Below are positions 44,416 through 52,762 of a stretch of DNA of 64,000 nucleotides, piece after piece (position 1 is the stretch's first letter; each line of letters starts with the position of its first letter). A program made the position numbers and the translations under genes. Where the stretch lies: assembly GCF_900129355.1 (NCBI RefSeq), contig NZ_FQVL01000006.1:124001-188000 (forward strand). Reading direction: 5' to 3'. The DNA comes from Seinonella peptonophila. GTDB taxonomy: Bacteria > Bacillota > Bacilli > Thermoactinomycetales > Thermoactinomycetaceae. Under the pieces are notes generated by a model. It was not told the origin of the DNA, did not search any database, and was given only the letters and a program-made list of their open reading frames with translations.

Positions 44416-44681
44416 CCTCAATCATAAGCCGATCATGCGTGTAGACAGACCTAACAAGCGAGTGTAGAGGAGATCGGCAAAGCTCCATTTCGGGCGCAAC
44501 TTAGCGGAATGGCAGCTGTAGCGGCTTTTTCCCTTCGGGCAAACTGTTCGAGTCTCCGCAGGCGGACGCCGGAGGAGGCGAGTTTTGCCCGGCCGCAAAA
44601 GCTGACAGAACGCGACACAGCAACACATCTTTGTAAGCCCGGATCGGAGCGCCGCCGTGAACCTCGATCACGAGCCGATCA
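44416..44681. repeat. G+C-rich structured repeat with flanking direct repeats (copy B)
   Basis: CCTCAATCATAAGCCGATCA (44416-44435) and CCTCGATCACGAGCCGATCA (44662-44681) are near-identical direct repeats bounding about 226 bases. The interior 44496-44607 matches copy A (26855-26963) in reverse orientation, including the CGGGCAAA/TTTGCCCG pair. It lies between the convergent floT and reverse transcriptase genes. It may be a mobile intergenic element or a structured RNA; short frames inside are not credible genes. Confidence 0.6.
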
Positions 44682-44702
44682 CATGACTATGTCTACAAGC
44701 TA

Positions 44703-44736
44703 AACCCCCTCACAAAAAAACGAGGGGGTTTTTAGC
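44703..44736. terminator. Bidirectional terminator between floT and the retron operon
   Basis: AAACCCCCTC and GAGGGGGTTT with A- and T-runs on both sides. It closes the reverse transcriptase operon on the minus strand and can also stop floT transcription. Confidence 0.9.
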
Positions 44737-44740
44737 TTTG

Positions 44741-46162
44741 TTAATCTTTAAGATGTGCGGCAATCGCACGGTCTAACTGGTTTTGCCATGTTTCGGCTAA
44801 GTCAGGACGTACCATATGAGCATAACTGATATATCCTTGTAAATATGCTAAGAAATCATCATGATGATCACGATTCTCTATATCAAATCCGTTCTTTCCT
44901 ACGTTATGTAAAATAGCACGAAATCGTCTTTGATCTTGTCGACTTAGATTTGCTTTTTCATTTACAACGATTCCTGTCACACGTTGACGTCGTGATTTTC
45001 TTAGAATTCGCGTTTTCGCTTCATTGGGTTGGAAGCCCTCAAAATGAATGATTTGGCGAACTGTTTGTAGCAACGCTCCAACTCTACGATCCTGCTGATC
45101 ACTTGTTGAAAAAGTTAGATCATCGGCATAGCGAGAATAAATAAAGTTCTCCTTTTCTGCAAGTCCTGATAAACGTTGATCCAACCTTTGACAGATCAGA
45201 TTGGTAATCGCAGGGCTAGTAGAAGCTCCTTGTGGAAGTTGGCGCTCACCCATCGCGACATAATAATACGTACCATCAAAGCGAACTCGTTTGCGTGGAG
45301 GCTCTGTACAGAGTAATGCAAACACTGTACTCATTTGTTGACTATAGCCAAATGAAGCAAACAACCCGCGAACACGATAAAAAGTTATCGTTGGGAAAAA
45401 ATCGGCTAAGTCCATCTTTACAACAATGGCTTGATTCAAATGTTGTTTCGCATGATCAACAGTATTTCTTCCTTGCACAAATCCATAAGCGGCGGGATGT
45501 GTTGATAGCTGATCCAAAAGAGATTGCTTCACCCATGCCTGTGCAGCGCGCAGCTCTTTTTTTGGAGCAGAGATTTCTCGAATTCCGCCATTCTTTTTTG
45601 GAATGGTGAAAGGATAATAGTGAGATAGCGTAGCTAAATCGCGATGGTAAGTCAACCACTTGAGTCGCCCTAAGGTGATGCCCATCTCGGACGCTAGCTG
45701 TTGAGGCGTCTCTATCAAGGGCAAATCTAACTGCTTGAGCCTCTCTTGATTTGTAGTTGACTGTTCCAAACCTCCTGACACACCATTACCCAAATGAACC
45801 AAGTGATTTTGGCGATACTCAGCCCATCTTTCCTCTTGCTGTTTGCGTTCGATAGCTCGTGCTTTTTTACGTTCTGCTCGCCGTTGTTTACTTTCCTCAA
45901 TCCGCTTCTGACGAGCCTTTTTAATCAATTGATCTGTATCTGACCACTTTCGACTCTCTGAACGTAGTTTATTTAATTCTGACTTGAGAGCTGCTTCTGC
46001 TTGATCATCAGCCTCAACGGATGCCATCTCTTCAGGAGTGAGCGGTTTATCTGTCCAAAAGCCTAGTCGAATCATTTCTTGCTTAATCGTCTCTTCCTTA
46101 CCTTCTCGCTGAATCCGTTCTCGCCATTCTTCTTTGGTCAATGGTTGTGTTTCCTCAGACAT
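44741..46162 (-). CDS. Retron-clade reverse transcriptase
   Basis: 473 aa from the ATG at 46162, after a G-run ribosome site. Residues 1-130 are a charged helical extension (KKARQKRIEESKQRRAERKK). The polymerase follows: IPKKNGGIREISAPKKELRA (RT1), GFVQGRNTVDHAKQHLNQ (insert comparable to the retron NAxxH region), VVKMDLADFFPTI (catalytic Asp), LPQGASTSPAITNL, and YADDLTFS (catalytic YxDD). The thumb has RVTGIVVNE, the VTG motif that marks retron RTs rather than group II intron maturases. It is the third gene of an operon with a HEAT-like protein, a WH-SWIM protein and a structured RNA at the 5' end. The first 8 bases overlap the SWIM gene. Confidence 0.9.
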   Translation of the reverse strand: MSEETQPLTKEEWRERIQREGKEETIKQEMIRLGFWTDKPLTPEEMASVEADDQAEAALKSELNKLRSESRKWSDTDQLIKKARQKRIEESKQRRAERKKARAIERKQQEERWAEYRQNHLVHLGNGVSGGLEQSTTNQERLKQLDLPLIETPQQLASEMGITLGRLKWLTYHRDLATLSHYYPFTIPKKNGGIREISAPKKELRAAQAWVKQSLLDQLSTHPAAYGFVQGRNTVDHAKQHLNQAIVVKMDLADFFPTITFYRVRGLFASFGYSQQMSTVFALLCTEPPRKRVRFDGTYYYVAMGERQLPQGASTSPAITNLICQRLDQRLSGLAEKENFIYSRYADDLTFSTSDQQDRRVGALLQTVRQIIHFEGFQPNEAKTRILRKSRRQRVTGIVVNEKANLSRQDQRRFRAILHNVGKNGFDIENRDHHDDFLAYLQGYISYAHMVRPDLAETWQNQLDRAIAAHLKD

Positions 46163-47816
46163 CGCGATCCCCCCCTGATTGTTGACGATGAAGTGACATC
46201 GTTGCCAAGATATGCTCACAAGGCCCTTTCATCAAACGATTCTGCCGATAAAAGTAGCAATTACAGCTTGCCTCAACAATCCGACCATCTATGTCAAGAG
46301 TAACTTCAGGAGTAAAGGGTCGTTTTTCATGCTCCCCGCGACCTGTTAGGAATGTATTGCCATTTGGTTTTGCTTGCACTTGAATCAATTCAACCTGCTT
46401 TGATGTGACCAAATCCTCTGCTTTCTCTTCCTGTGGATTGGTATACGCTAATTCCTCCATTGGCAAAGGATCACGTGTTAGCTCTCGTAATCGATAAAGC
46501 TCCACCTCTAAGTCAAACATCACACGACCTGCGCTACACAGTTGACGGAGTGCAGCTTGTACTTTTGAAAGAGATAAGTTGCTAAAGATCGCTAATTGTT
46601 CAACAGATAATGACTTATGCTTTTTTAACTGGGCGAAAACACGTGCACTTTCGCGGGCTGATACATCTTTCGCCGTACCGACCAATAAATCAAAATTACC
46701 CGCTCCTGCCCAATCATTACGTGTCCAACCGGAGAGCCCAAGGGTAAAACTAAGTGATCCTAGGTCAGCTACATAAAAACTAGGCATACCATTACCTAAT
46801 AGATGTACCGTTATTTTTTTTGTCAATGGAAGTAGACGTTCTAAAAGTAAAATTCGTCTTCTTCCCCAAGTCCGAATTTCTCGCTTCTCTTTTCCTTCAT
46901 AAATCGATTCCTGGAAAACAAGTACTTCATCCCATGGCTGAATGACGACACGAACGGGCTGCCCTGGTTCAAAAATAAACTTCAGTGAACGTGGACTTCT
47001 TCTCTCCCGATTTAAGCGGAGAAAACGACAGAGGTTATATAGATCAATCGGCTGAATATCAAAAGAAGTGGTTGGCAAGCTCATTGCGGATTGAACTTGT
47101 AGAAATCCGCGAATCCAGCTTGTTGGTACATCAATTTTCTTCTCCTTATATACTTCTCGATGCTCCGCTGCTACTTCAAAACCAGTTGGATCAATCTTAA
47201 ATTCTGTTTTACGATAACTTCGAATCCGTTGAATTTCATTATATAATGCGTCTGAAAAATCAATATTGGTCGTTCCATATTGAAACTCTTTTACATCATC
47301 AAATAATTCATTATGAACAGCTAAACGTCCATAAGATGATTCATCAAGGGAGAAAGCCTCAAAGAAAACTTGATCAGGTGCAACGGTGATCACAGGATCA
47401 AGCACCCACCAAGCCGCCTTATCCACTTGATAGAGATAATCAAAATATCTGCGTTGCGCTTTATAAAAATCCCCTTTGCGACGTGCTTGTCTTGCTTGTA
47501 CCTCCCGCAACTGTTCCTGAACCTCTTTCATCTGTTTCCCAATCTCCGAGCGCTTTTCTAATACCTCAGCCAAATCAATAATATATTGTTCTTGCACCCA
47601 AGCTTGATAAGCAGAGTGATCTTTTGGCTTATAGTTCAGATCAGAAACAACGACATCACGCAGCGCACACATCGCTTCTCGATATCGAACAGGTTCTAAA
47701 ATCTGTCCTTGGAAAAAAGTAGGTTCACGTCCGAGATCAGGAGCGAAGTCGACTGTTGTTTGTCCACCTGCATGACTTATTCCGCTTGACTTTCCATATT
47801 TCTGTTCAAACAGCAT
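46155..47816 (-). CDS. Winged-helix/SWIM zinc-finger protein (retron accessory)
   Basis: 553 aa. A helical, coiled-coil segment (about residues 75-125) precedes a long central region of no known fold. ARVFAQLKKHKSLSVEQLAI with LSLSKVQAALRQLCSAGRVM (about 395-440) is a winged helix, and VEASCNCYFYRQNRLMKGPC followed by EHI near the C-terminus is a SWIM zinc finger (CxC...CxH). Both features suggest nucleic-acid binding. It follows the HEAT-like gene by 15 bases and overlaps the RT gene. As I recall, a WH-SWIM protein together with an ARM/HEAT protein is the signature of one described retron type (type XIII); this should be verified. Confidence 0.8.
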   Translation of the reverse strand: MLFEQKYGKSSGISHAGGQTTVDFAPDLGREPTFFQGQILEPVRYREAMCALRDVVVSDLNYKPKDHSAYQAWVQEQYIIDLAEVLEKRSEIGKQMKEVQEQLREVQARQARRKGDFYKAQRRYFDYLYQVDKAAWWVLDPVITVAPDQVFFEAFSLDESSYGRLAVHNELFDDVKEFQYGTTNIDFSDALYNEIQRIRSYRKTEFKIDPTGFEVAAEHREVYKEKKIDVPTSWIRGFLQVQSAMSLPTTSFDIQPIDLYNLCRFLRLNRERRSPRSLKFIFEPGQPVRVVIQPWDEVLVFQESIYEGKEKREIRTWGRRRILLLERLLPLTKKITVHLLGNGMPSFYVADLGSLSFTLGLSGWTRNDWAGAGNFDLLVGTAKDVSARESARVFAQLKKHKSLSVEQLAIFSNLSLSKVQAALRQLCSAGRVMFDLEVELYRLRELTRDPLPMEELAYTNPQEEKAEDLVTSKQVELIQVQAKPNGNTFLTGRGEHEKRPFTPEVTLDIDGRIVEASCNCYFYRQNRLMKGPCEHILATMSLHRQQSGGDRDV

Positions 47817-47831
47817 AGATGCTCACTCCTA

Positions 47832-50270
47832 TTATCCGATCAAGATGGGTGTATTGATATTTGGATAGCGTTCCTGTAATTGGGTCAAGGCAACCAAAAT
47901 TCGTTCAAAGTCTCGTTTCCCTCCATTTCGAGCCACATCGCTTAGCAGCCGACTCACCCATTCAGCCTTGGTTTGATCCTGTTTACCTATTTGTAGTAAT
48001 AGCTTGAAAGCGCCCTGCTTGAGTTGACTTCCTTTATTCACATGTAAAAGTACTGTTCTAAAAAATAACTCCATCTTCTCTAATAGCATCTGATCCAAAT
48101 CTAAACGCTCTGCCAGTGATAAAGCATAATCTTGTACGACAAGATAAGGACTCTCTGCTGCATGGGTAAAGAGTTCTTTTAGATCCAGATGTGCGTCATG
48201 CTTGCTAACCAATTGCATCGCAATTTGCTGAACATCAGTACGTGCTGTATCAAGTAGTCCATAGATTAATGCTGGGCGAACCGCGGATAATTGTTGCAGA
48301 TGCTTCATCATCCATTCTCTGGTATCATCCCAATCCGTCTCAATGAGGTTTACAATCCAATCATCCAGCAAGCCTTCCGTGCGACGCTCGATCATCTTTC
48401 TTGCTTCTTCACGCACTAGAAAGACAGGGCAATGGGCAAGCTCTAAAAGCTGTTGAAACGAAAGCTGTTGTGGATCAGGCTGTGTAAGAGCAAGCAAACG
48501 TGCCCCAAATTCTTGAAAAGCACTTTGATCACTATGAAGAAGCAGTAGGATACGATCTAATGATGTCTCTTTTAACTCATGGAAGAAGAGACTTCCTAAA
48601 ATATCTTCTAATAAATAAAGACGGATCGATTCATCTACATTTGAATCAAGCATATGTTTCCAACACTTTTGTAAGTATTCAGTTAGAAATGGCACCGTCC
48701 ATAAAATCCGGTCAGCTAAAAATTGCGTCAGAAATACTTGATGTGCCTCTCCGGGGATCATCGTCAGTGCAAATAATGCATCGACATCGAATTGTAACTT
48801 GGTAAAATGATGCTCAATGAACCTTCGAGTACGCTCCACCAGTTCTGTATTTGGTGAGCTGAGAAAGGGAATCACATCTGTAGCAGTAAGTGCGATCTTA
48901 CTCGGATCAATTTTTGAAAAAACTTCCATGATTAATGGGTCGAGCTGGGGATGATTTATGGATACTAACCGTACAAATAAAGCTCGATCCAAATATTTAA
49001 GGAGGATCGGAAAAAGCTCTTGATGCAAAAGATTGGTAACATCATAAAACCAATGATTATAGGAATGAGAAACGTCTTTAGCACCTTGAAGCGATTGAAT
49101 CAGGAACATCAACACTTGATTCCATCGCTCATGACTCCAATCATATTGATGACTGAGTAAAAATCGAATCGCTTCATACCTTACTTCACGATGTTGAGAA
49201 AATATAAATTTGCTAAGCTCCTTTGCATACACCAACGGGCTACGCTGTAATAGAACTTTTGCTGCAAATGCAGCACGCGTTGGTATCTGACTTTGGAACA
49301 GCTCTTCAAATACTTGATTATCAAACTGTTCCATATAGCCTGGATTTCCTTGAAAAAGAGCACGAGCCGCAAATTCGATAATATTGGGTATTTGGGCTTC
49401 ACAGATTAACTTCCATAATAGCTCAGGTGCTTGATCCCATAAGTGTGGAAAAGCCTCTTCACGTTCTTCAGTAGGTTCTTCACTCACAATTTGGAAAGAA
49501 GAATTTAAATTTTTATAAACATGGCGTTTACTATGATGGTAGATGATATGGTTATACAACCAGAGGTGAGAAAAGTTTTGTCCATAGTTCCAACTATACC
49601 CTTTACTATCCTGATTGGTATAGCAGAGTAATACCTCCGTAGCGAATTTCACATATTCTGGTGAATTTTCTTCTCCCAATCCACGAAGAAAACGCCAAGC
49701 GCGTCGGCGCAGGTAATTACGAGTATTCGAACTATATGTATGACGATAGATATTACCTACATCTGCATCAAATCGATGAGCAAGCATCGCCCAGACTTGT
49801 TGATCCTTACGACGCTCTGTTAGTTTAAAGATGCCTTTTATGTAGCGATAATAGTAGTTATGATGGGGTACCCATGCATGTGAATAAGAACTGACTCGGA
49901 ATGGGTTATAGATCCAATTGATTTTGTAAACTTGAAACCGATTATCCTTAAATTGATCACTTAACTCTTTAAAATTGCGAGCTTCTGTTAATTCTAGAAA
50001 GGCTTGTCTTGCTAGTGGATGATCCGTTACATAAAGCGTCCAAATCCATGAAAAGTCCTTTTTCTTATCGATCGGCAGATAGCGATAATCATAATAAGAT
50101 CGTGATGGATTGGGAACTTTGGGCTCATAACAATTCAATAATGAGAAGGCATAATCTTTTAGCTCAGTAATAAAATTTGGGTCTTCTTGATGTAGCAAAT
50201 TCAATAGATGCTCAGGTAACGGAGAAAACGGCTCTTCTCGCTCCCACCAAGCATCATATGACTTTGGCAT
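47832..50270 (-). CDS. Large HEAT/ARM-like helical protein (retron accessory)
   Basis: 812 aa, no membrane segment. Repeated helix pairs are visible from about residue 280 on, for example PNIIEFAARALFQGNPGYME, TRAAFAAKVLLQRSPLVYAK and HREVRYEAIRFLLSHQYDWS, and near the end HLDLKELFTHAAESPYLVVQ with DYALSLAERL, fitting HEAT/ARM-type scaffolds. The N-terminal 260 residues are rich in Tyr and Trp (YDYRYLPIDKKKDFSWIWTL) and hold no motif I know. No catalytic motif is evident. It is the first protein gene behind the putative retron RNA. Confidence 0.75.
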   Translation of the reverse strand: MPKSYDAWWEREEPFSPLPEHLLNLLHQEDPNFITELKDYAFSLLNCYEPKVPNPSRSYYDYRYLPIDKKKDFSWIWTLYVTDHPLARQAFLELTEARNFKELSDQFKDNRFQVYKINWIYNPFRVSSYSHAWVPHHNYYYRYIKGIFKLTERRKDQQVWAMLAHRFDADVGNIYRHTYSSNTRNYLRRRAWRFLRGLGEENSPEYVKFATEVLLCYTNQDSKGYSWNYGQNFSHLWLYNHIIYHHSKRHVYKNLNSSFQIVSEEPTEEREEAFPHLWDQAPELLWKLICEAQIPNIIEFAARALFQGNPGYMEQFDNQVFEELFQSQIPTRAAFAAKVLLQRSPLVYAKELSKFIFSQHREVRYEAIRFLLSHQYDWSHERWNQVLMFLIQSLQGAKDVSHSYNHWFYDVTNLLHQELFPILLKYLDRALFVRLVSINHPQLDPLIMEVFSKIDPSKIALTATDVIPFLSSPNTELVERTRRFIEHHFTKLQFDVDALFALTMIPGEAHQVFLTQFLADRILWTVPFLTEYLQKCWKHMLDSNVDESIRLYLLEDILGSLFFHELKETSLDRILLLLHSDQSAFQEFGARLLALTQPDPQQLSFQQLLELAHCPVFLVREEARKMIERRTEGLLDDWIVNLIETDWDDTREWMMKHLQQLSAVRPALIYGLLDTARTDVQQIAMQLVSKHDAHLDLKELFTHAAESPYLVVQDYALSLAERLDLDQMLLEKMELFFRTVLLHVNKGSQLKQGAFKLLLQIGKQDQTKAEWVSRLLSDVARNGGKRDFERILVALTQLQERYPNINTPILIG

Positions 50271-50301
50271 ATGGCTTCTCCCCTTTGATCTCTGGATACA
50301 A

Positions 50302-50331
50302 GAAATGCCCGGTAAATGAACCGGGCATTTC
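50302..50331 (-). terminator. Hairpin between the retron RNA and the first protein gene
   Basis: Eleven-base arms GAAATGCCCGG and CCGGGCATTTC with an 8-base loop, about 30 bases before the start codon of the HEAT-like gene. It could process or partly terminate the RNA, or stabilise the mRNA 5' end; no T-run follows on the minus strand. Confidence 0.6.
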
Positions 50332-50361
50332 AGAAATTTATCTACTAAAAATCCTTGAGTT

Positions 50362-50522
50362 GGCTACGCCACTGTACAGGACCCCACCTGGTACCCCCCT
50401 GGATATGACGGCCACGCCTACTCAGGTCTAATCCAGGGGGGTACCAGGTGGATTGGGCCTGCCAAAGTAGCGCGGAGCCGGGTGACGAATTGTTCACGTC
50501 AAGGCAAACACAGCGTATCGCC
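50362..50522 (-). ncRNA. Putative retron msr-msd RNA
   Basis: About 160 bases on the strand of the RT operon, between its promoter and first gene. Its centre is a perfect 21 bp inverted repeat (50384-50404 with 50431-50451; core GGTACCCCCCTGGAT on the plus strand) with a 26-base loop, the size and shape of an msd hairpin. Upstream is TGACG/CGTCA (8-9 base loop), a candidate msr stem. The ends GGCGATACGC (50522-50513) and GCGTAGCC (50369-50362) can pair except for a GA bulge, as a1/a2 do. Inferred from structure and context; the branching G was not identified. Confidence 0.7.
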
Positions 50523-50561
50523 GTATATTAGCAGCTAGATAAATCTCTATGTATATGAAAA

Positions 50562-50590
50562 ATTATGAGATACCCTATAAATAATGTCAA
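50562..50590 (-). promoter_or_regulatory. Promoter of the retron operon
   Basis: On the minus strand TTGACA (50590-50585) and CATAAT (50567-50562) are 17 bases apart. Transcription would begin near 50555, about 30 bases before the a1-like segment of the RNA. Confidence 0.75.
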
Positions 50591-50766
50591 GGTTTATTTT
50601 AATGAAAATATAAGGCAAAATATTGAAATCTATTTTAGTCAGATTCATTATAGAATCAATAAAAAACATTCCTCTATACTACAGGCATGACAGACTGATG
50701 AAAAAACCCTATTTATAAAGAGAAGAAGTATGGAACATTGGGTAGAAGAAGGAGAAATCGTGGAGT

Positions 50767-50949
50767 CAATATTTCGCTGCGGAGCGACTTTCAGGCGCTA
50801 TAAAGCCGCGTCTGTGTAGCGAAGAATAGGCGGTAGTACTGTCTGAGGCATAGCCGAGTTGATACCGCCCTGAGCGCGCAGACGCGGCGCCTTGAAGACA
50901 TCGTCGTAGCCTGAAATGGAGGCGAAGCGTGAAATATTGACGGAGCTTT
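50767..50949. repeat. Fourfold nested palindromic element
   Basis: Four inverted repeats are nested inside each other: CAATATTTCGCT/AGCGTGAAATATTG (outer), TTTCAGGC/GCCTGAAA, GCCGCGTCTG/CAGACGCGGC and GGCGGTA/TACCGCC (inner). The G+C-rich interior differs from the AT-rich surroundings. TTTGTCTACAAGCT after it is similar to the sequence after the repeat at 44416-44681 (ATGTCTACAAGCTA). It could be a mobile intergenic element or a structured RNA. The rest of 50591-51049 holds no gene. Confidence 0.65.
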
Positions 50950-51049
50950 TACTTTGTCTACAAGCTGACATACCTCTTACTAAAGACATGAGGTGATGTC
51001 TTTTCAATCTATCAAATTCTAAATTTAGATAATGGAGATGTAAACTCAG

Positions 51050-51784
51050 CTATCTTATTTCCAATCGGTAAAAATAGAGTGTTGCTAAAACAAACGAAAT
51101 GGAGGAAACGATCAGAATGGACAGATAGGAAAGAATGGGAGCATAATCGTCTACAAATGAATGGCTTACAATCGTGTGCACAGCTGACCAAGGAAAGAGT
51201 ACGCGATACTTTGAATCAGCCAATGTAATATTAGATAATGTGATAACTGCATTAAAAATAATGGTTGGAACATAACTTTTAGTTAAAAAAACAACTAATA
51301 TTGTCGGAGTTGACATCAGCAACATTAATGTTGCACCAAACAAATATTGTTGCATGGTGTTCGTTAGTACTTCCATGCTTAGGCCTTCAAATTGACCCAT
51401 TAATCCTAATAACAAAGTAAGCATCCACGAGAAAAATGTAAGGAGCATAATCCATAGATACAGAGTTATCATTTTACTCAACATAAATTTAAACCGAGAG
51501 ATCGGTAATGTGAGTAAATTTTTTAATGTATTTTCTTCATGTTCGCGATTAAACAAATACGTAGTGATAATGCCATAAAGTAAAACGCCCAACAACATGA
51601 GAATATTGAGATTGGTATTATAAAAAGAAACAGAAAAGGTGATTTCAGTGTCGGGTTTTTGACTTTTCATATTCAAAAAAGCGATAAACATAATCACAGG
51701 AGCGGCAGATGCACCAAGTAGACTAACCAGAACCATATTGGCTCGCTTTAATTTAAGCAATTCTGTATAGATTAAATCAACCAA
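51050..51784 (-). CDS. ABC-2-type permease, BcrB/lantibiotic-immunity-like
   Basis: 244 aa from a TTG at 51784 that overlaps the ATPase stop; a longer in-frame start (51811) would reach further into the ATPase gene. Six membrane helices: for example ILMLLGVLLYGIITTYLFNR and LLMSTPTILVVFLTKS. The N-terminal YTELLKLKRANM is typical of peptide and lantibiotic immunity permeases. With the ATPase it forms an export or protection system for membrane-active compounds, downstream of and co-transcribed with its two-component regulators. Confidence 0.85.
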   Translation of the reverse strand: MVDLIYTELLKLKRANMVLVSLLGASAAPVIMFIAFLNMKSQKPDTEITFSVSFYNTNLNILMLLGVLLYGIITTYLFNREHEENTLKNLLTLPISRFKFMLSKMITLYLWIMLLTFFSWMLTLLLGLMGQFEGLSMEVLTNTMQQYLFGATLMLLMSTPTILVVFLTKSYVPTIIFNAVITLSNITLADSKYRVLFPWSAVHTIVSHSFVDDYAPILSYLSILIVSSISFVLATLYFYRLEIR

Positions 51785-52700
51785 TAACCCCACCACCAAT
51801 CTGCTTAACAAAATAATCTTCTAATGTTTCCTCATTCATAGTAATACGCGATACATCAACTCCATTTTTAACTAAAACCCTATTTAGAGCCTCAGCTTGT
51901 TCTATTTTAGAGAATAAACGAATTTCACCTTGCTCAAGTATTTCATAATCTGTTGTATAAAAATGTTTTTCTATGACAAGTGCAGCTTTTTTCATATTGG
52001 ATACTTGAAAAACAAGATATCTTCGATTTCTTTTTCTCAATTCATCTAAAGCCACCTCGTCCAACAATTTTCCCTTGTGGATCAAACCTACCCGATCAAC
52101 TAACAATTCAATTTCGCTTAAAATATGACTTGATATTAAAATAGTAACTTGCTTCTCTTTACATAACTCAAGAAGAAATTTTCTCATTTCTTGAATTCCA
52201 ATAGGATCTAAGCCATTGATTGGTTCATCTAAAATTAATAACTCAGGTTCATGTAAGATTGCTGCTGCTATCCCTAAACGCTGTTTCATACCCAAAGAAT
52301 ACTCGGAAAAAACCTTTTTTGGTTCCTGGTCTAGTCCAACTTTAGATAAAGCATAAGCAACTGCATCAGAGCGATGAACTCCTCGTAATCTAGCTAGGAT
52401 GTTCAAATTTTCGTTACCTGTTAAATTATGATAAAAACCTGGTGTCTCGATTAATGAACCTACACGTAAATAGAGTTCTTTCGCCATCCTTTTACACTCT
52501 TGACCAAAAAGATAAACTTTCCCTGAAGTAGGTCTTACCATCCCCATTATCATGCGGAGAGTTGTACTTTTTCCTGCACCATTACGACCTAATAGTCCAT
52601 AGATTTGACCCTTTGGTACATGTATGTCAATCGAATCAACTACCTTTTTTGTACCAAATTGACGTGTTAAATTGCTTGTTTTTAAAACCCAATTCTCCAT
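51777..52700 (-). CDS. ABC transporter ATPase, BcrA/lantibiotic-immunity-like
   Basis: 307 aa. Walker A GLLGRNGAGKSTTLRM, signature YSLGMKQRLGIA, Walker B LLILDEPINGLDPIG and the H-loop ISSHILSE are intact. The long C-terminal part after residue 220 is usual for BcrA/LanF-type exporters. It overlaps the permease gene by 8 bases. It lies 62 bases downstream of the histidine kinase gene, so the four genes probably respond to the compound they expel. Confidence 0.92.
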   Translation of the reverse strand: MENWVLKTSNLTRQFGTKKVVDSIDIHVPKGQIYGLLGRNGAGKSTTLRMIMGMVRPTSGKVYLFGQECKRMAKELYLRVGSLIETPGFYHNLTGNENLNILARLRGVHRSDAVAYALSKVGLDQEPKKVFSEYSLGMKQRLGIAAAILHEPELLILDEPINGLDPIGIQEMRKFLLELCKEKQVTILISSHILSEIELLVDRVGLIHKGKLLDEVALDELRKRNRRYLVFQVSNMKKAALVIEKHFYTTDYEILEQGEIRLFSKIEQAEALNRVLVKNGVDVSRITMNEETLEDYFVKQIGGGVIG

Positions 52701-52762
52701 GTTATCCCCCTTCTCTTTTGTCGATTATAAAAGACAGTTCTAACATGGAGCTTACTTAAATC

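Noticed and set aside
44422-44703. Short frames on both strands between floT and the RT operon
   Set aside because: They fall in the G+C-rich structured repeat and have no proper start signals.
44741-46162. Group II intron maturase instead of a retron RT
   Set aside because: There is no maturase or HNH domain, no intron RNA domain V-like sequence nearby, and the VTG motif with the msr-msd-like RNA favours a retron.
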